DNA from: Alphaproteobacteria bacterium
GTDB taxonomy: Bacteria; Pseudomonadota; Alphaproteobacteria; JAGPBS01
DNA: 41,029 nt
Assembly: GCA_018063245.1 (NCBI GenBank)
Contig: JAGPBS010000016.1
Location: 1 to 41,029 of the forward strand
Reading direction: 5' to 3'
Shown: piece by piece, positions 7,496-15,201 of the stretch
Numbering within the stretch: position 1 is the stretch's first letter
Layout of the letters: each line of letters opens with the position of its first letter
Made by a program: the position numbers and the translations under genes
The notes under the pieces: model-generated
The model's database searches: none
The model's input: the letters and a program-made list of their open reading frames with translations, nothing else
What the model was told of the DNA's origin: nothing

Positions 7496-7749
7496 ATGTT
7501 CATGATGCATATGAGTTTACTATTGCCTACGGTGTTTTACTGGGTAGTACGGCCCTTTTAATTTGGTGCAAACAAAACCAAGGAGAAGGAAGTGCCTTTG
7601 GTAAGGCCGTCGGTTATGTAACCTTCATTTCTGCCATTTTTTCCCTACTTTGCATTACCTATTTTGCCTTTAAATATTGGAATCAGGGTTATTTTGAAAC
7701 GTCAGCGTGTACGCCCATGGATATACTTGAAAACATGATGAAAAAGTGA
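7496..7749 (+). pseudogene. Small membrane protein, apparent frameshift at codon 3
   Basis: An ATG at 7496 with an excellent AAGGAG site 7 nt upstream opens a frame that stops near 7560. The neighbouring frame is open from 7486 to the TGA at 7747-7749 and encodes a clear protein-like sequence: DAYEFTIAYGVLLGSTALLIW (helix), a polar QNQGEGSAFGK loop, VGYVTFISAIFSLLCITYFAF (second helix), then a short tail. That frame has no ATG or GTG of its own. One missing base around 7500-7501 would restore M-F-H-D-A-Y from the ATG. Either a real mutation or a sequencing error. The TGA overlaps the GTG of the multicopper oxidase gene, suggesting one operon. Confidence 0.6.
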
Positions 7750-9971
7750 GGATAAACAGCGGAATGCAAATAAAATGCCTTTTTTTAATAGTATCGTTGC
7801 TGATTCTACTAGGGGTGTCGACTCATTCACATGCTGAGACAGTTGAGTATAAGCTCATTATAAATGAGCAAAAGGTCAATATCACGGGGAAAGAAACAAC
7901 AGCTCTAACGATTAATAATGCCATTCCTGGTCCTACGCTTAAAGCAAAAGTTGGGGATATCTTCCGCGTCAAAGTGACAAATAATTTAGATATAGATACC
8001 TCCATTCATTGGCATGGTGTGTTGGTTCCCAATGATATGGATGGGGTGCCTTTTATCAATGGGCCGCCTATTAAAGCGGGAGAAACTTTCACCTATGAAT
8101 TTCCGATAAAGCATAGTGGCACTTTTTGGTATCATGCCCATTCTGCACTTCAAGAACAACAAGGTTTGTACGGTTCACTTGTTTTTTATCCTGAAAATGA
8201 GGTCAAGGATTATGATGAAGAGTATGTTCTCATTTTATCTGATTGGACGAATGAGAACCCTGATAATGTTTTAGCCAATCTCAAAAAAGATTCAGATTAT
8301 TACGCATTGAAAAAAGATTCAGTCCAGTCATGGCTGAAAGTTTTACAAAATGGGTCTGATGCAGTTAAAATTAGAATCAATAATGCTCTGACACGTATGG
8401 GGCCAATGGATATGTCTGATATTGGATATGATGCATTTTTGATTAATGGCAAACAATCTTCACATCTGAGAGATACGAAACCAGGAACGCGTGTGAAGCT
8501 CAGGATTATAAATGCTGCAGCTTCATCTTACTTTATTTTTGAGTATTCTGGTGGTCCTATGAAAGTGATTGAATCTGATGGTGTACAGATTTCGCCGTTT
8601 ACTGCTCAAAAAATCCGGATAGCAATGGCTGAAACATATGATGTTATTGTTACGATTCCAGATAAAAGAACATATGAATTTAGAGCTTCTGCAGAAGATG
8701 GTACAGGGTTTGCTGTTGTTCATTTTGGTGAGGGTGAATTGTTGTCTGCACCTGCATATCCGAAACCTAATTTGGTTTTAATGGATATGAGCGGCATGGA
8801 TCATGGTGGAATGGGTGGGCATGACATGAGTAAAATGGACATGGGTAAGAAGAAAGTGGATCATTCCTCTATGAAGATGTCATCTACGGCGATAAAGTCT
8901 GATCATGATATGAAACAGACTCCAATGGATCATTCTGCAATGAAGGGTATGGGGAGTACTGATCATGGTGCAATGGACATGAAAAGTGATGAGTCACTGT
9001 CGGTTGAAATTCCATTACAACATATTGATTATTTGAGTGATTACAAATTGATTTCTTCACCTGTTATCACCACTCTGCCAAAAGGTCATCCGCAACGCAT
9101 TGTTACATTAAGGTTAACTGGCTCAATGGAAAGATATGTATGGACAATCAATGACACGCCAATGTATGCAGCAGATGAAATTGTGATTAAAAAGGGTGAG
9201 AACGTTAAATTTGTGCTTGTGAATGAAACGATGATGAATCATCCAATTCACTTACATGGCCATTTTTTTAGAGTTTTAAATGGTCAAGGGGACTATAGCC
9301 CACTTAAGCATACAGTCAATGTATCTCCATTTGAAACTGTGGAAATTGAATTTGATGCGAATGAAGAAAAAGATTGGATATTTCATTGCCATAATCTCTA
9401 TCATATGAAATTAGGAATGGGAGGTGTGATCCATTATGATGGTACTGTTCATGACCCGGTATTGAAAAAGCATGCAGGGGATCATTCTTCAGAACATGGA
9501 AATGTATGGTTTCATTCTTTAACGATAGAAGGATATTCAAACTTTGCAGATGTTATTGCGAAGCTGATGAGAAATGATGACAATTTTATTGTTGATGCAC
9601 GGTATAATTACGATAAAGATCATGACATAGAAGCCACCTATCTTAGATATGTTTCCCAATTTTTGGGGTTTTATGCAGGTGTTAAGTTTGAAAGAGACGA
9701 TGGTGATATCAAGAATAGGGGCGTCTTTGGCGCAGTGTATACATTACCTCTTTTAATTGATGCCGATTTAAGGGTTGATACGGAAGGGGATTTGCGTCTG
9801 GGCCTGTCTAATCATCACCAATTGGCAGATAGAATTTCTCTCGATTGGAATTGGAATACTGATAAAGACTATACGATTGGTCTTAGTTATGAAGTCACAA
9901 AACAGATAGAATTTTCTGGAAATTACGACTCCAGAGAAAAATTTGGTATCGGATTCAATTTTAAATTTTAG
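7746..9971 (+). CDS. CopA-like multicopper oxidase with C-terminal beta-barrel-like domain
   Basis: Periplasmic copper oxidase, probably for Cu(I) detoxification. A signal peptide ends near HSHA-ET (residue 30). Copper ligands are complete: HWH 88-90, WYHAHS 128-133, HPIHLHGH 499-506 and HCHNLYHMKLGM 547-558. A Met/His/Asp-rich stretch (about 346-415, GMDHGGMGGHDM-like) is a copper-binding loop as in CopA/PcoA. Residues about 590-741 are not cupredoxin: alternating hydrophobic strands ending in FGIGFNFKF, with the terminal Phe typical of outer-membrane barrels, resembling a CopB-type barrel. The GTG at 7746 overlaps the previous stop (GTGA); the ATG at 7764 is the alternative and gives a 24-residue signal peptide. 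Confidence 0.92.
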   Translation: MRINSGMQIKCLFLIVSLLILLGVSTHSHAETVEYKLIINEQKVNITGKETTALTINNAIPGPTLKAKVGDIFRVKVTNNLDIDTSIHWHGVLVPNDMDGVPFINGPPIKAGETFTYEFPIKHSGTFWYHAHSALQEQQGLYGSLVFYPENEVKDYDEEYVLILSDWTNENPDNVLANLKKDSDYYALKKDSVQSWLKVLQNGSDAVKIRINNALTRMGPMDMSDIGYDAFLINGKQSSHLRDTKPGTRVKLRIINAAASSYFIFEYSGGPMKVIESDGVQISPFTAQKIRIAMAETYDVIVTIPDKRTYEFRASAEDGTGFAVVHFGEGELLSAPAYPKPNLVLMDMSGMDHGGMGGHDMSKMDMGKKKVDHSSMKMSSTAIKSDHDMKQTPMDHSAMKGMGSTDHGAMDMKSDESLSVEIPLQHIDYLSDYKLISSPVITTLPKGHPQRIVTLRLTGSMERYVWTINDTPMYAADEIVIKKGENVKFVLVNETMMNHPIHLHGHFFRVLNGQGDYSPLKHTVNVSPFETVEIEFDANEEKDWIFHCHNLYHMKLGMGGVIHYDGTVHDPVLKKHAGDHSSEHGNVWFHSLTIEGYSNFADVIAKLMRNDDNFIVDARYNYDKDHDIEATYLRYVSQFLGFYAGVKFERDDGDIKNRGVFGAVYTLPLLIDADLRVDTEGDLRLGLSNHHQLADRISLDWNWNTDKDYTIGLSYEVTKQIEFSGNYDSREKFGIGFNFKF

Positions 9972-9984
9972 GAAAGGGCTAAAT

Positions 9985-10461
9985 ATGCTGCCGGAGATTA
10001 TTCCAAATTGGCACCCAATTTTTATTCATTTCACGATTGCGCTTTTTTCTGTGGCAACGGTATTGATTATGAGTAGCTTATTCATTAAAAATGAAGTTGG
10101 CGAAAAAATATTAAATTGTGGATATTTTAATTTATGGCTTGGATGTCTATTTACAATTATCGCTGTTGCTGCTGGATTTCATGCCTTTTATACGGTGCTG
10201 CATGATGAGCCTGCACACATGGCTATGGTAACCCACAGAAACTGGGCTCTAATTACCGCGTTTTCTTTTCTCATTTTAACCCTTTGGTCAATCAAGCTAT
10301 ATCATGATCATAAAAAGCAAAACCTTGTCTTTATAGGGTGCTTGTTGGTTGCAACTTTATTTTTGTCCATCACTGCGTGGAAAGGTGCAGAGGTTGTTTA
10401 TAGGTATGGTGTGGGAGTGATGTCCTTGCCAAATCCTGACGTTCATCAGCATGAAAGATAA
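9985..10461 (+). CDS. DUF2231-type membrane protein
   Basis: A 158-residue integral membrane protein with four predicted helices. It starts MLPEIIPNWHPIFIHFTIAL, the typical DUF2231 opening with a His-Pro-x-x-x-H pattern in helix 1. Further histidines lie near helix ends (FHAFYTVLHDEPAH, HRNW), as in haem- or metal-linked membrane proteins. The frame opens at 9943, but the ATG at 9985 has GGAAAGG upstream and begins just after the oxidase stop, so the two are co-transcribed. Linkage to CopA-like oxidases suggests a role in copper handling; the biochemical role is unknown. Confidence 0.85.
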   Translation: MLPEIIPNWHPIFIHFTIALFSVATVLIMSSLFIKNEVGEKILNCGYFNLWLGCLFTIIAVAAGFHAFYTVLHDEPAHMAMVTHRNWALITAFSFLILTLWSIKLYHDHKKQNLVFIGCLLVATLFLSITAWKGAEVVYRYGVGVMSLPNPDVHQHER

Positions 10462-10501
10462 AAACCTCTATGTGATCCTGAAGGAAGATAGCATCGGCAA
10501 T

Positions 10502-10948
10502 TTAACTTTTCCGAATCGCGACAAAATCGCCTTTATATTCGACGGCAATGAGGCCCTTCTCTTGAATCTGAGCCGTAAGTGAAAGACGAGATAGATTTCT
10601 CTTTGTTAAGCGATCGCAAAATTGAGCATAGGCCTTTTCATCTTCAATTTGACAGGTAACTTCAAAATCACCAGTGACAGGGGATTTATAATCAATCTCG
10701 CCTTTTGAAATCACGATCTCACATTTGATATTTAACTGTTTTGCATTCAGAAATGCAAGGCTCCAGCAAGCGAGGGTGGCGATGCTATAAAGGCTTCCGC
10801 CAAAGACGGTCTTTTTGTGATTGATGTTCACATCAAGTGGTGCTTGTAAAATGATGCATTTGAGCTCAACCTTTTTCACGAGAATTCCTAATGCTTTTGC
10901 CATAGGGATCTGTTCATAAAGATAGACCTGAAGCTCACTTGGATTCAT
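10502..10948 (-). CDS. YiiD C-terminal-type thioesterase
   Basis: A 148-residue hotdog-fold protein matching the C-terminal domain of YiiD. It has the segment VKKVELKCIILQAPLDVNIN, then HKKTVFGGSLYSIATLACW, where FGGSLYSIA is the hotdog helix entry. Members are putative thioesterases without a known substrate. The N-acetyltransferase half of full YiiD is absent. It is the last gene of a marR-VOC-thioesterase operon, 8 nt after the VOC stop. Confidence 0.82.
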   Translation of the reverse strand: MNPSELQVYLYEQIPMAKALGILVKKVELKCIILQAPLDVNINHKKTVFGGSLYSIATLACWSLAFLNAKQLNIKCEIVISKGEIDYKSPVTGDFEVTCQIEDEKAYAQFCDRLTKRNLSRLSLTAQIQEKGLIAVEYKGDFVAIRKS

Positions 10949-10956
10949 GTTTTTCT

Positions 10957-11361
10957 CTATGCTTGATAATGATGCAGAGTAGCTTCAATGCGCCATCCAT
11001 TTGGATCAACTATAAAAGCGCCATAAAAGCCTGGATGATATTCTGGACGCGGTCCTGGGGTGCCGTTATCCCTGCCGCCTAGCTCTAAACATTTTTGGTA
11101 CCAGGCATGAATGGCTTCAACTGTCGGTGCCAAGAAGGCAAGATGAAAGCCACGTGCTTTACCAATTGCCTCATTCAGGTTTGGTTCTTTTTCTTGAGCG
11201 ATCCAGAAGGAGGGCTTTCCATTTATGCCGTAGCCCGCCAGTTCATTATCTTCCATGTCAAAGGTCATGACACGCTCATAGCCTAAGATTTTAAGGGTTT
11301 CATCATAAAAGTGAAGGCTCTGTTTAAAGTTATTGACTGAAAATGAAACGTGATCAAGCAT
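10957..11361 (-). CDS. VOC/glyoxalase-family protein
   Basis: A 134-residue vicinal-oxygen-chelate fold protein. The first beta-alpha-beta module is MLDHVSFSVNNFKQSLHFYDETL, with H4 a likely metal ligand. The second is GFHLAFLAPTVEAIHAWY, and the third has HPGFYGAFIVDPNGWRIEATLH, where the Glu before ATLH is the usual last ligand. Specific substrate is unknown; such genes beside MarR regulators often act on small electrophiles or antibiotics. It lies 19 nt after the marR stop. Confidence 0.88.
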   Translation of the reverse strand: MLDHVSFSVNNFKQSLHFYDETLKILGYERVMTFDMEDNELAGYGINGKPSFWIAQEKEPNLNEAIGKARGFHLAFLAPTVEAIHAWYQKCLELGGRDNGTPGPRPEYHPGFYGAFIVDPNGWRIEATLHHYQA

Positions 11362-11380
11362 TTGGTATCCTTTTTTGGCT

Positions 11381-11827
11381 TTACTTAGAATTGAGGTTAT
11401 TAAAGCATTCTATAAGACATTTTTCCATATAAAATTTATCCTGATCAGTCATTGTCTTTGTCATGATGGCCTCAACCTCTGCAATGATTTCATGGGCCTG
11501 CTGGACAATGCGATGACCTTCATCGGTGAGTTCTGTACATAGAATTCTCCCATGGTCAGGATCGCCTTTACGCTGAACAAGAGCCTGTTTCTCTAAGTTT
11601 GAAACAATACCATGCATGGTTTGCGCTGTGATAAAAGAGGCTCTGGCAAGAGCTGCATTCGAAATACCAGGTCTTAATTCTAATTGTGCTAACACAGCAT
11701 ATTGAGGCGTGGTAAGATCTAGAGATCTGAGGGCCTCATCCATCTGAAGGCGTAAAATATGCTGTGTTTGCTTCAGTTTATAGCCAAGCAGTCCCGTTAC
11801 TTTGAGTTCATTTTTTGGCCTTGACAT
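11381..11827 (-). CDS. MarR-family transcriptional regulator
   Basis: A 148-residue winged-helix repressor. Helices 1-2 carry LGYKLKQTQHILRLQMDEAL and TTPQYAVLAQLELRPG. The recognition region is SNAALARASFITAQTMHGIVSNLEKQALVQR. The wing is KGDPDHGRILCTELTDEG, close to the DxRxxxxxLT consensus. The C-terminal helices make the dimer. It is the first gene of the operon with the VOC and thioesterase genes and divergent from the NTF2-like gene. The shared spacer contains a TATCAG-TGTG-CTGATA palindrome, a likely autoregulatory site. Confidence 0.93.
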   Translation of the reverse strand: MSRPKNELKVTGLLGYKLKQTQHILRLQMDEALRSLDLTTPQYAVLAQLELRPGISNAALARASFITAQTMHGIVSNLEKQALVQRKGDPDHGRILCTELTDEGHRIVQQAHEIIAEVEAIMTKTMTDQDKFYMEKCLIECFNNLNSK

Positions 11828-11848
11828 ATCAGTGTCCTTATATTACTT

Positions 11849-11864
11849 TATCAGTGTGCTGATA
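11849..11864. promoter_or_regulatory. Probable MarR operator
   Basis: TATCAGTGTGCTGATA: perfect 6-bp arms around TGTG, in the marR/NTF2 spacer. A half site with the same TATCAGTGT order lies at 11827-11835. A plus-strand TTGACA (11821-11826) with TACTTT 17 nt later would place the palindrome over the transcription start of the NTF2-like gene. Confidence 0.6.
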
Positions 11865-11882
11865 TTATAACAGGAGATTAAA

Positions 11883-12272
11883 ATGAAAACAACCACTCAT
11901 GAGAGAGAAAATTATTTAGCTGTCGTCGAGGCTTATTATGGTTATATGTTACAAAAGAATTTTACTGCGATGGGGGCCTGTCTGCATCCGGATGTGCACT
12001 TCATTGGACCTCTTGCAGAATTGTCTGGGCGAGATGCTGTTGTTGAGGCAGCCAAAAGATTAAGCCAGATGTTGGCTGATATTCATATACGCGCTAAATT
12101 TGCTACAGGTGATCAGATTATGCTGGCTTATGATTTTATCTTCAGCGGCTCTATTGGCAAGCTGAGGGCTTCCGTTTTGATGGATTTTAGAGATCAGCAG
12201 ATTTCAAAAATTGAATTATTTTACGACGCCCGCCCCTTTGAAGACAAAAGGGCGGAGATCTTTGGGAGGTGA
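11883..12272 (+). CDS. SnoaL/NTF2-like protein
   Basis: A 129-residue cone-shaped alpha+beta fold of the nuclear-transport-factor-2/SnoaL type. It starts with long helices (NYLAVVEAYYGYMLQKNFTAMGACL) and a LHPDVHFIGPLAELSGRDAV strand-loop, and ends with curved sheet strands (LRASVLMDFRDQQISKIELFYDARPF). CAGGAG is 6-7 nt before the ATG. Members are enzymes or small-ligand binders, so no function is assigned. Divergence from marR over a shared operator suggests it is in the MarR regulon. Confidence 0.85.
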   Translation: MKTTTHERENYLAVVEAYYGYMLQKNFTAMGACLHPDVHFIGPLAELSGRDAVVEAAKRLSQMLADIHIRAKFATGDQIMLAYDFIFSGSIGKLRASVLMDFRDQQISKIELFYDARPFEDKRAEIFGR

Positions 12273-12283
12273 GGGGGGGATGA

Positions 12284-13495
12284 TTATGCTTCGTTGATCA
12301 AGCTCTCTTCGTTTGTATCTTCAGGATCGATTACCTGAGTTGGAGCTGGTGTATGATCGATGAATTCTAGATTAGGCATCGCTTCTTCAAGGTTTTGAAG
12401 GTTTTTAACATCAATATTTGAGAGGGTGATTCGTGTAATAGAAGGAAAGCGGTAATTGGAAAATTCAGAAAAGTCGAGTGTTTCTGATTCCTTTGTATCC
12501 TTATCTGGCTCTGTCATGGTATCAGCGTACTCTAACGATTTTTCAAACTTGATTTCTCTTAAATTCGGTGACATTTTTAGAACTGACAGAATATCAGTTG
12601 TTGTGATAGGTCTATAATCTTCAGATGTAAGATCACGCCGCGTTAAACTAAAGTTTGTGAGCGCTGGGAGAGAATCGATATTGAGCGCAGAGAGAGCACT
12701 TTCCAAATCTATTTTATCATCTTGAAGCTCGATGTCTTTTATATGAGGGGCGGCTCGTAGTAATGCTTGGAGGTAATTTGTTATATGACCTTGTAGATAT
12801 ACCTTTTCCAGAGACAGATTAAGCGGTGGAAATTTTTCTGCACCATTTTCAGTATATTCCAATATATTTAATTGTTTTAAATTGGGCGCTGCGAGTAAAA
12901 CGCTTTGTAGATCTTTCATTGTGAACTCTGGGCCAAATACACAAAAGCGCCTTAGGTTAGGTAGTGAATTTGGTTGTAAGTAAGTGAAGTCTCCATTGAC
13001 ATTGGATGCGCAAAGAATGCTGATGCTTTTCAAATTGGGTGCAATTTCTAAAAAAGCTTGTAGATCTTGGGACATATCGATTTGAGAGTTATCAAAAACG
13101 AGTTTTTCAAGAGACACTAGGGGTGCATTTTTAAAAAGCCGTGTGAGGGCCTTGAATTCAAATCCGGTGTAGTATGCTGTCAGGCTAAGTTCTTTGAGAT
13201 GGGGAGCTGCTTTTAGGCAAGCTTGAAGAGTTTGAATGGTCAATCTCCGTTCATCTAGAGATAGAGTCTCAAGTTCTGGAAGAGAGCCAGCTTCAAGAGC
13301 CGATAGGGCTGCCACTGTAATATCCCGATTTTCTTCTAAATCGATCTTTTTTAAATGGCCAACAGCTCTTAGAGTCGCCTGATGGTCTGTCGGCGTGGTT
13401 ACTGAAAAAGCATGGAATTTGCCCAAGGTTTCATCAGATAGTTTGGATGTTTGTGTATTTGATTCTAATTGTGGTGTGTGATGTATTCCTGACAT
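12284..13495 (-). CDS. Leucine-rich-repeat protein
   Basis: Not a recognised enzyme. The 403 residues hold at least six leucine-rich units of the form LQxxLxxAPxLKxLxL, near residues 90, 145, 196, 242, 303 and 368. Additional units such as SLPELETLSL and SLEKLVFDN lie between them. The ends are polar, with no signal peptide or membrane helix. The solenoid implies protein binding; in host-associated bacteria such genes can encode effectors, but nothing here proves secretion. A near-consensus promoter stands upstream and the neighbours point away or have their own control, so it is probably monocistronic. Confidence 0.85.
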   Translation of the reverse strand: MSGIHHTPQLESNTQTSKLSDETLGKFHAFSVTTPTDHQATLRAVGHLKKIDLEENRDITVAALSALEAGSLPELETLSLDERRLTIQTLQACLKAAPHLKELSLTAYYTGFEFKALTRLFKNAPLVSLEKLVFDNSQIDMSQDLQAFLEIAPNLKSISILCASNVNGDFTYLQPNSLPNLRRFCVFGPEFTMKDLQSVLLAAPNLKQLNILEYTENGAEKFPPLNLSLEKVYLQGHITNYLQALLRAAPHIKDIELQDDKIDLESALSALNIDSLPALTNFSLTRRDLTSEDYRPITTTDILSVLKMSPNLREIKFEKSLEYADTMTEPDKDTKESETLDFSEFSNYRFPSITRITLSNIDVKNLQNLEEAMPNLEFIDHTPAPTQVIDPEDTNEESLINEA

Positions 13496-13528
13496 ATTGA
13501 TATTCTCTAATGTTAATATTACATAAGA

Positions 13529-13557
13529 TATATAAAATGTATCGAATAGATAGTCAA
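13529..13557 (-). promoter_or_regulatory. Predicted promoter of the leucine-rich-repeat gene
   Basis: On the minus strand: TTGACT (13557-13552), 17-nt spacer, TATATA (13534-13529), about 30 nt before the start codon. Confidence 0.6.
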
Positions 13558-13564
13558 TAAAAAA

Positions 13565-14128
13565 TTAATGTTTCCCATAATGGATCATATCAAGGAAAAT
13601 GGCTTTTGAGCCTGATAGATTGCGATAGCCATGGGGCTGGTCTGCGTCAAAGCGCATGCCTTCATTTTCAAGGACATCGTGCCAAGTATCCCCTATAAGA
13701 ACTTCGATATTGCCACTTGAAACAATCACATGCTCTATAACGTCTTTTTGGTGAGGAGGAGACAGGTGCTCGCATCCCGGAAGTAATTCGATAATAAAGA
13801 CTTCAAAGCCTAACTGTGCATCAAATGCAAAAATAGGCATTATTTTGATCTTATCATCTGCAGGGTGCATTTGTTGTAAATGACCGCTACGGTGTGTAAA
13901 GTTTGGATCAGTGGGCTGTAGGTCTTCGACAAAGGAGGAAAATGAGACGTTAAAGCCACTCGCAATTTTCCAGAGCGTTGCAATTGTAGGGCTTGATTCA
14001 CCCCGTTCAATCTGGCCGAGCATGGCTTTACTGACGCCTGTTTTTTGACTTGCGACATCAAGGCTCCAGCCTTTTTGGCTGCGGAGCGATTTTAAAGTGC
14101 TCGAAATTTTTTCTGCAAGATCAGTCAA
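13565..14128 (-). CDS. XRE-family regulator with cupin domain
   Basis: Residues about 8-65 form a Cro/C1-type helix-turn-helix (LRSQKGWSLDVASQKTGVSKAMLGQIERGESSPTIATLWKIA, split across helices 1-4). Residues about 105-185 are a small cupin barrel, a likely ligand sensor (ELLPGCEHLSPPHQ, DVIEHVIVSSGNIEVLIG, GMRFDADQPHGYRN). The architecture matches the large SutR/PuuR-like group, which often controls amino-acid or polyamine genes. It is divergent from the YbaK and DUF2000 genes, and two GTGCG-ATAACGCAC palindromes between them are its probable operators. Confidence 0.92.
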   Translation of the reverse strand: MTDLAEKISSTLKSLRSQKGWSLDVASQKTGVSKAMLGQIERGESSPTIATLWKIASGFNVSFSSFVEDLQPTDPNFTHRSGHLQQMHPADDKIKIMPIFAFDAQLGFEVFIIELLPGCEHLSPPHQKDVIEHVIVSSGNIEVLIGDTWHDVLENEGMRFDADQPHGYRNLSGSKAIFLDMIHYGKH

Positions 14129-14154
14129 GGCTCACCTATTCTTAAAAAAGACTT

Positions 14155-14170
14155 GTGCGTTATAACGCAC
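14155..14170. promoter_or_regulatory. Operator 1 for the XRE-cupin regulator
   Basis: GTGCGTTATAACGCAC, a perfect 16-bp palindrome. It overlaps a plus-strand TTGTGC (14154-14159) that stands 16 nt before TATAGT (14176-14181). Confidence 0.72.
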
Positions 14171-14186
14171 GATGCTATAGTCTTTT

Positions 14187-14210
14187 TATTGTGCGCTATA
14201 ACGCACAATA
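14187..14210. promoter_or_regulatory. Operator 2 for the XRE-cupin regulator
   Basis: A 24-bp palindrome with a core identical to operator 1 except for one base (GTGCGCTATAACGCAC) and extended by TATT/AATA arms. Its centre is 36 bp from that of operator 1, downstream of the predicted TATAGT -10. Confidence 0.72.
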
Positions 14211-14243
14211 TGTAAATCTGAATTTGAATCATGAGAGGAAAAA

Positions 14244-14735
14244 ATGGATCATCAATTAACTAAAAGTGCGCAATCTGTTCAGGAAGCTTTACATAATGTT
14301 GGCCTGAGTTGTAAAGTTGTTGAGTTATCAAGCAGTGCCAGAACGGCGAGCGATGCTGCTGCGAGCGTTGGTTGTGACATTGCGCAAATCGTAAAATCTC
14401 TCATTTTCAAAACAAAAGAGACAGCAAGGCCGGTTTTGATATTAACATCAGGCTCGAACAGAGTTGATGAAAAGCAGATAGCGCAGCACTTAGGGGAACC
14501 TATTGTTAAAGCGGATGCTGATTTTACAAGAGATGTGACAGGTTTTGCCATTGGTGGTATTCCGCCGATTGGTCACAAAAATCCGATAGATTTGATTTTT
14601 ATCGATGAAGATTTGATGGCGCTTGATGAGATTTGGGCGGCAGCAGGGACGCCAAATGCTGTCTTTTGCCTGAAGAGCAGGGACTTGCTTGCGATGACAA
14701 AGGGAACTGTTATAGATATTGGAGAAAAGCAATGA
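14244..14735 (+). CDS. YbaK/EbsC-family (aminoacyl-tRNA editing) protein
   Basis: A 163-residue single editing domain of the YbaK/ProX superfamily, which hydrolyses mischarged tRNA such as Ala- or Cys-tRNA(Pro). Seen are the [18 protein letters not shown] segment with the conserved lysine, [13 protein letters not shown], the glycine-rich [12 protein letters not shown] loop and a closing [14 protein letters not shown] strand-turn. The precise tRNA target is not readable. It overlaps the next gene by 4 nt (ATGA), and both are under the twin operators of the XRE-cupin regulator. Confidence 0.9.
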   Translation: MDHQLTKSAQSVQEALHNVGLSCKVVELSSSARTASDAAASVGCDIAQIVKSLIFKTKETARPVLILTSGSNRVDEKQIAQHLGEPIVKADADFTRDVTGFAIGGIPPIGHKNPIDLIFIDEDLMALDEIWAAAGTPNAVFCLKSRDLLAMTKGTVIDIGEKQ

Positions 14736-15142
14736 TTTTTGAGAATAAGCTGGTGGTGATTGTCAATAAAGATCTGGAGACTGGTGTTGCCATGAATGCA
14801 GTGGCTCATGCTTCGCTCGCGCTTGGAGCACAGCTTGGGCAGGAGACATGTTTCCTGCAATCTAACATTGATGCAAGTGGGAATGATTGGAAAGTATCGG
14901 GCATGCCCTATATTGTTCTGCGGGGTAAGTCGAATGACATTAAGAAGGCTGTTTTGCGTGCGAAGGAAGCAAGCATATGGCAATTGGCCTTTGTCGATAG
15001 TATGACTGGCGGCACTTACTTAGAACAAATAGAGACAATCGCTCAGAAAACAGAAGAAGAGCATATTTACTATGCCGCCGTTCTCTTTGGGAAAATGGAT
15101 ACTGTTACTGATATAACCAGAAAGCTCTCGCTTTATAGGTGA
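14732..15142 (+). CDS. DUF2000-family protein
   Basis: A 136-residue protein opening with [28 protein letters not shown], the pattern of the DUF2000 family, which is structurally related to peptidyl-tRNA hydrolase 2. [20 protein letters not shown] and [15 protein letters not shown] follow as in relatives. The ATG at 14732 overlaps the stop of the editing-domain gene, indicating translational coupling; the longer frame from 14633 is only an open extension. Function is unknown; pairing with a tRNA-editing protein hints at a tRNA or amino-acid theme. Confidence 0.85.
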   Translation: MIFENKLVVIVNKDLETGVAMNAVAHASLALGAQLGQETCFLQSNIDASGNDWKVSGMPYIVLRGKSNDIKKAVLRAKEASIWQLAFVDSMTGGTYLEQIETIAQKTEEEHIYYAAVLFGKMDTVTDITRKLSLYR

Positions 15143-15201
15143 GAGTGATAGGGCAGTGTCATGTAAAATCACCTATAGATCCGATAACGAGTTCAGGATA
15201 T

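Noticed and set aside
7496-7749. Programmed ribosomal frameshift in the small membrane-protein gene
   Set aside because: There is no slippery heptamer or downstream stem near codon 3; a missing base is the simpler explanation.
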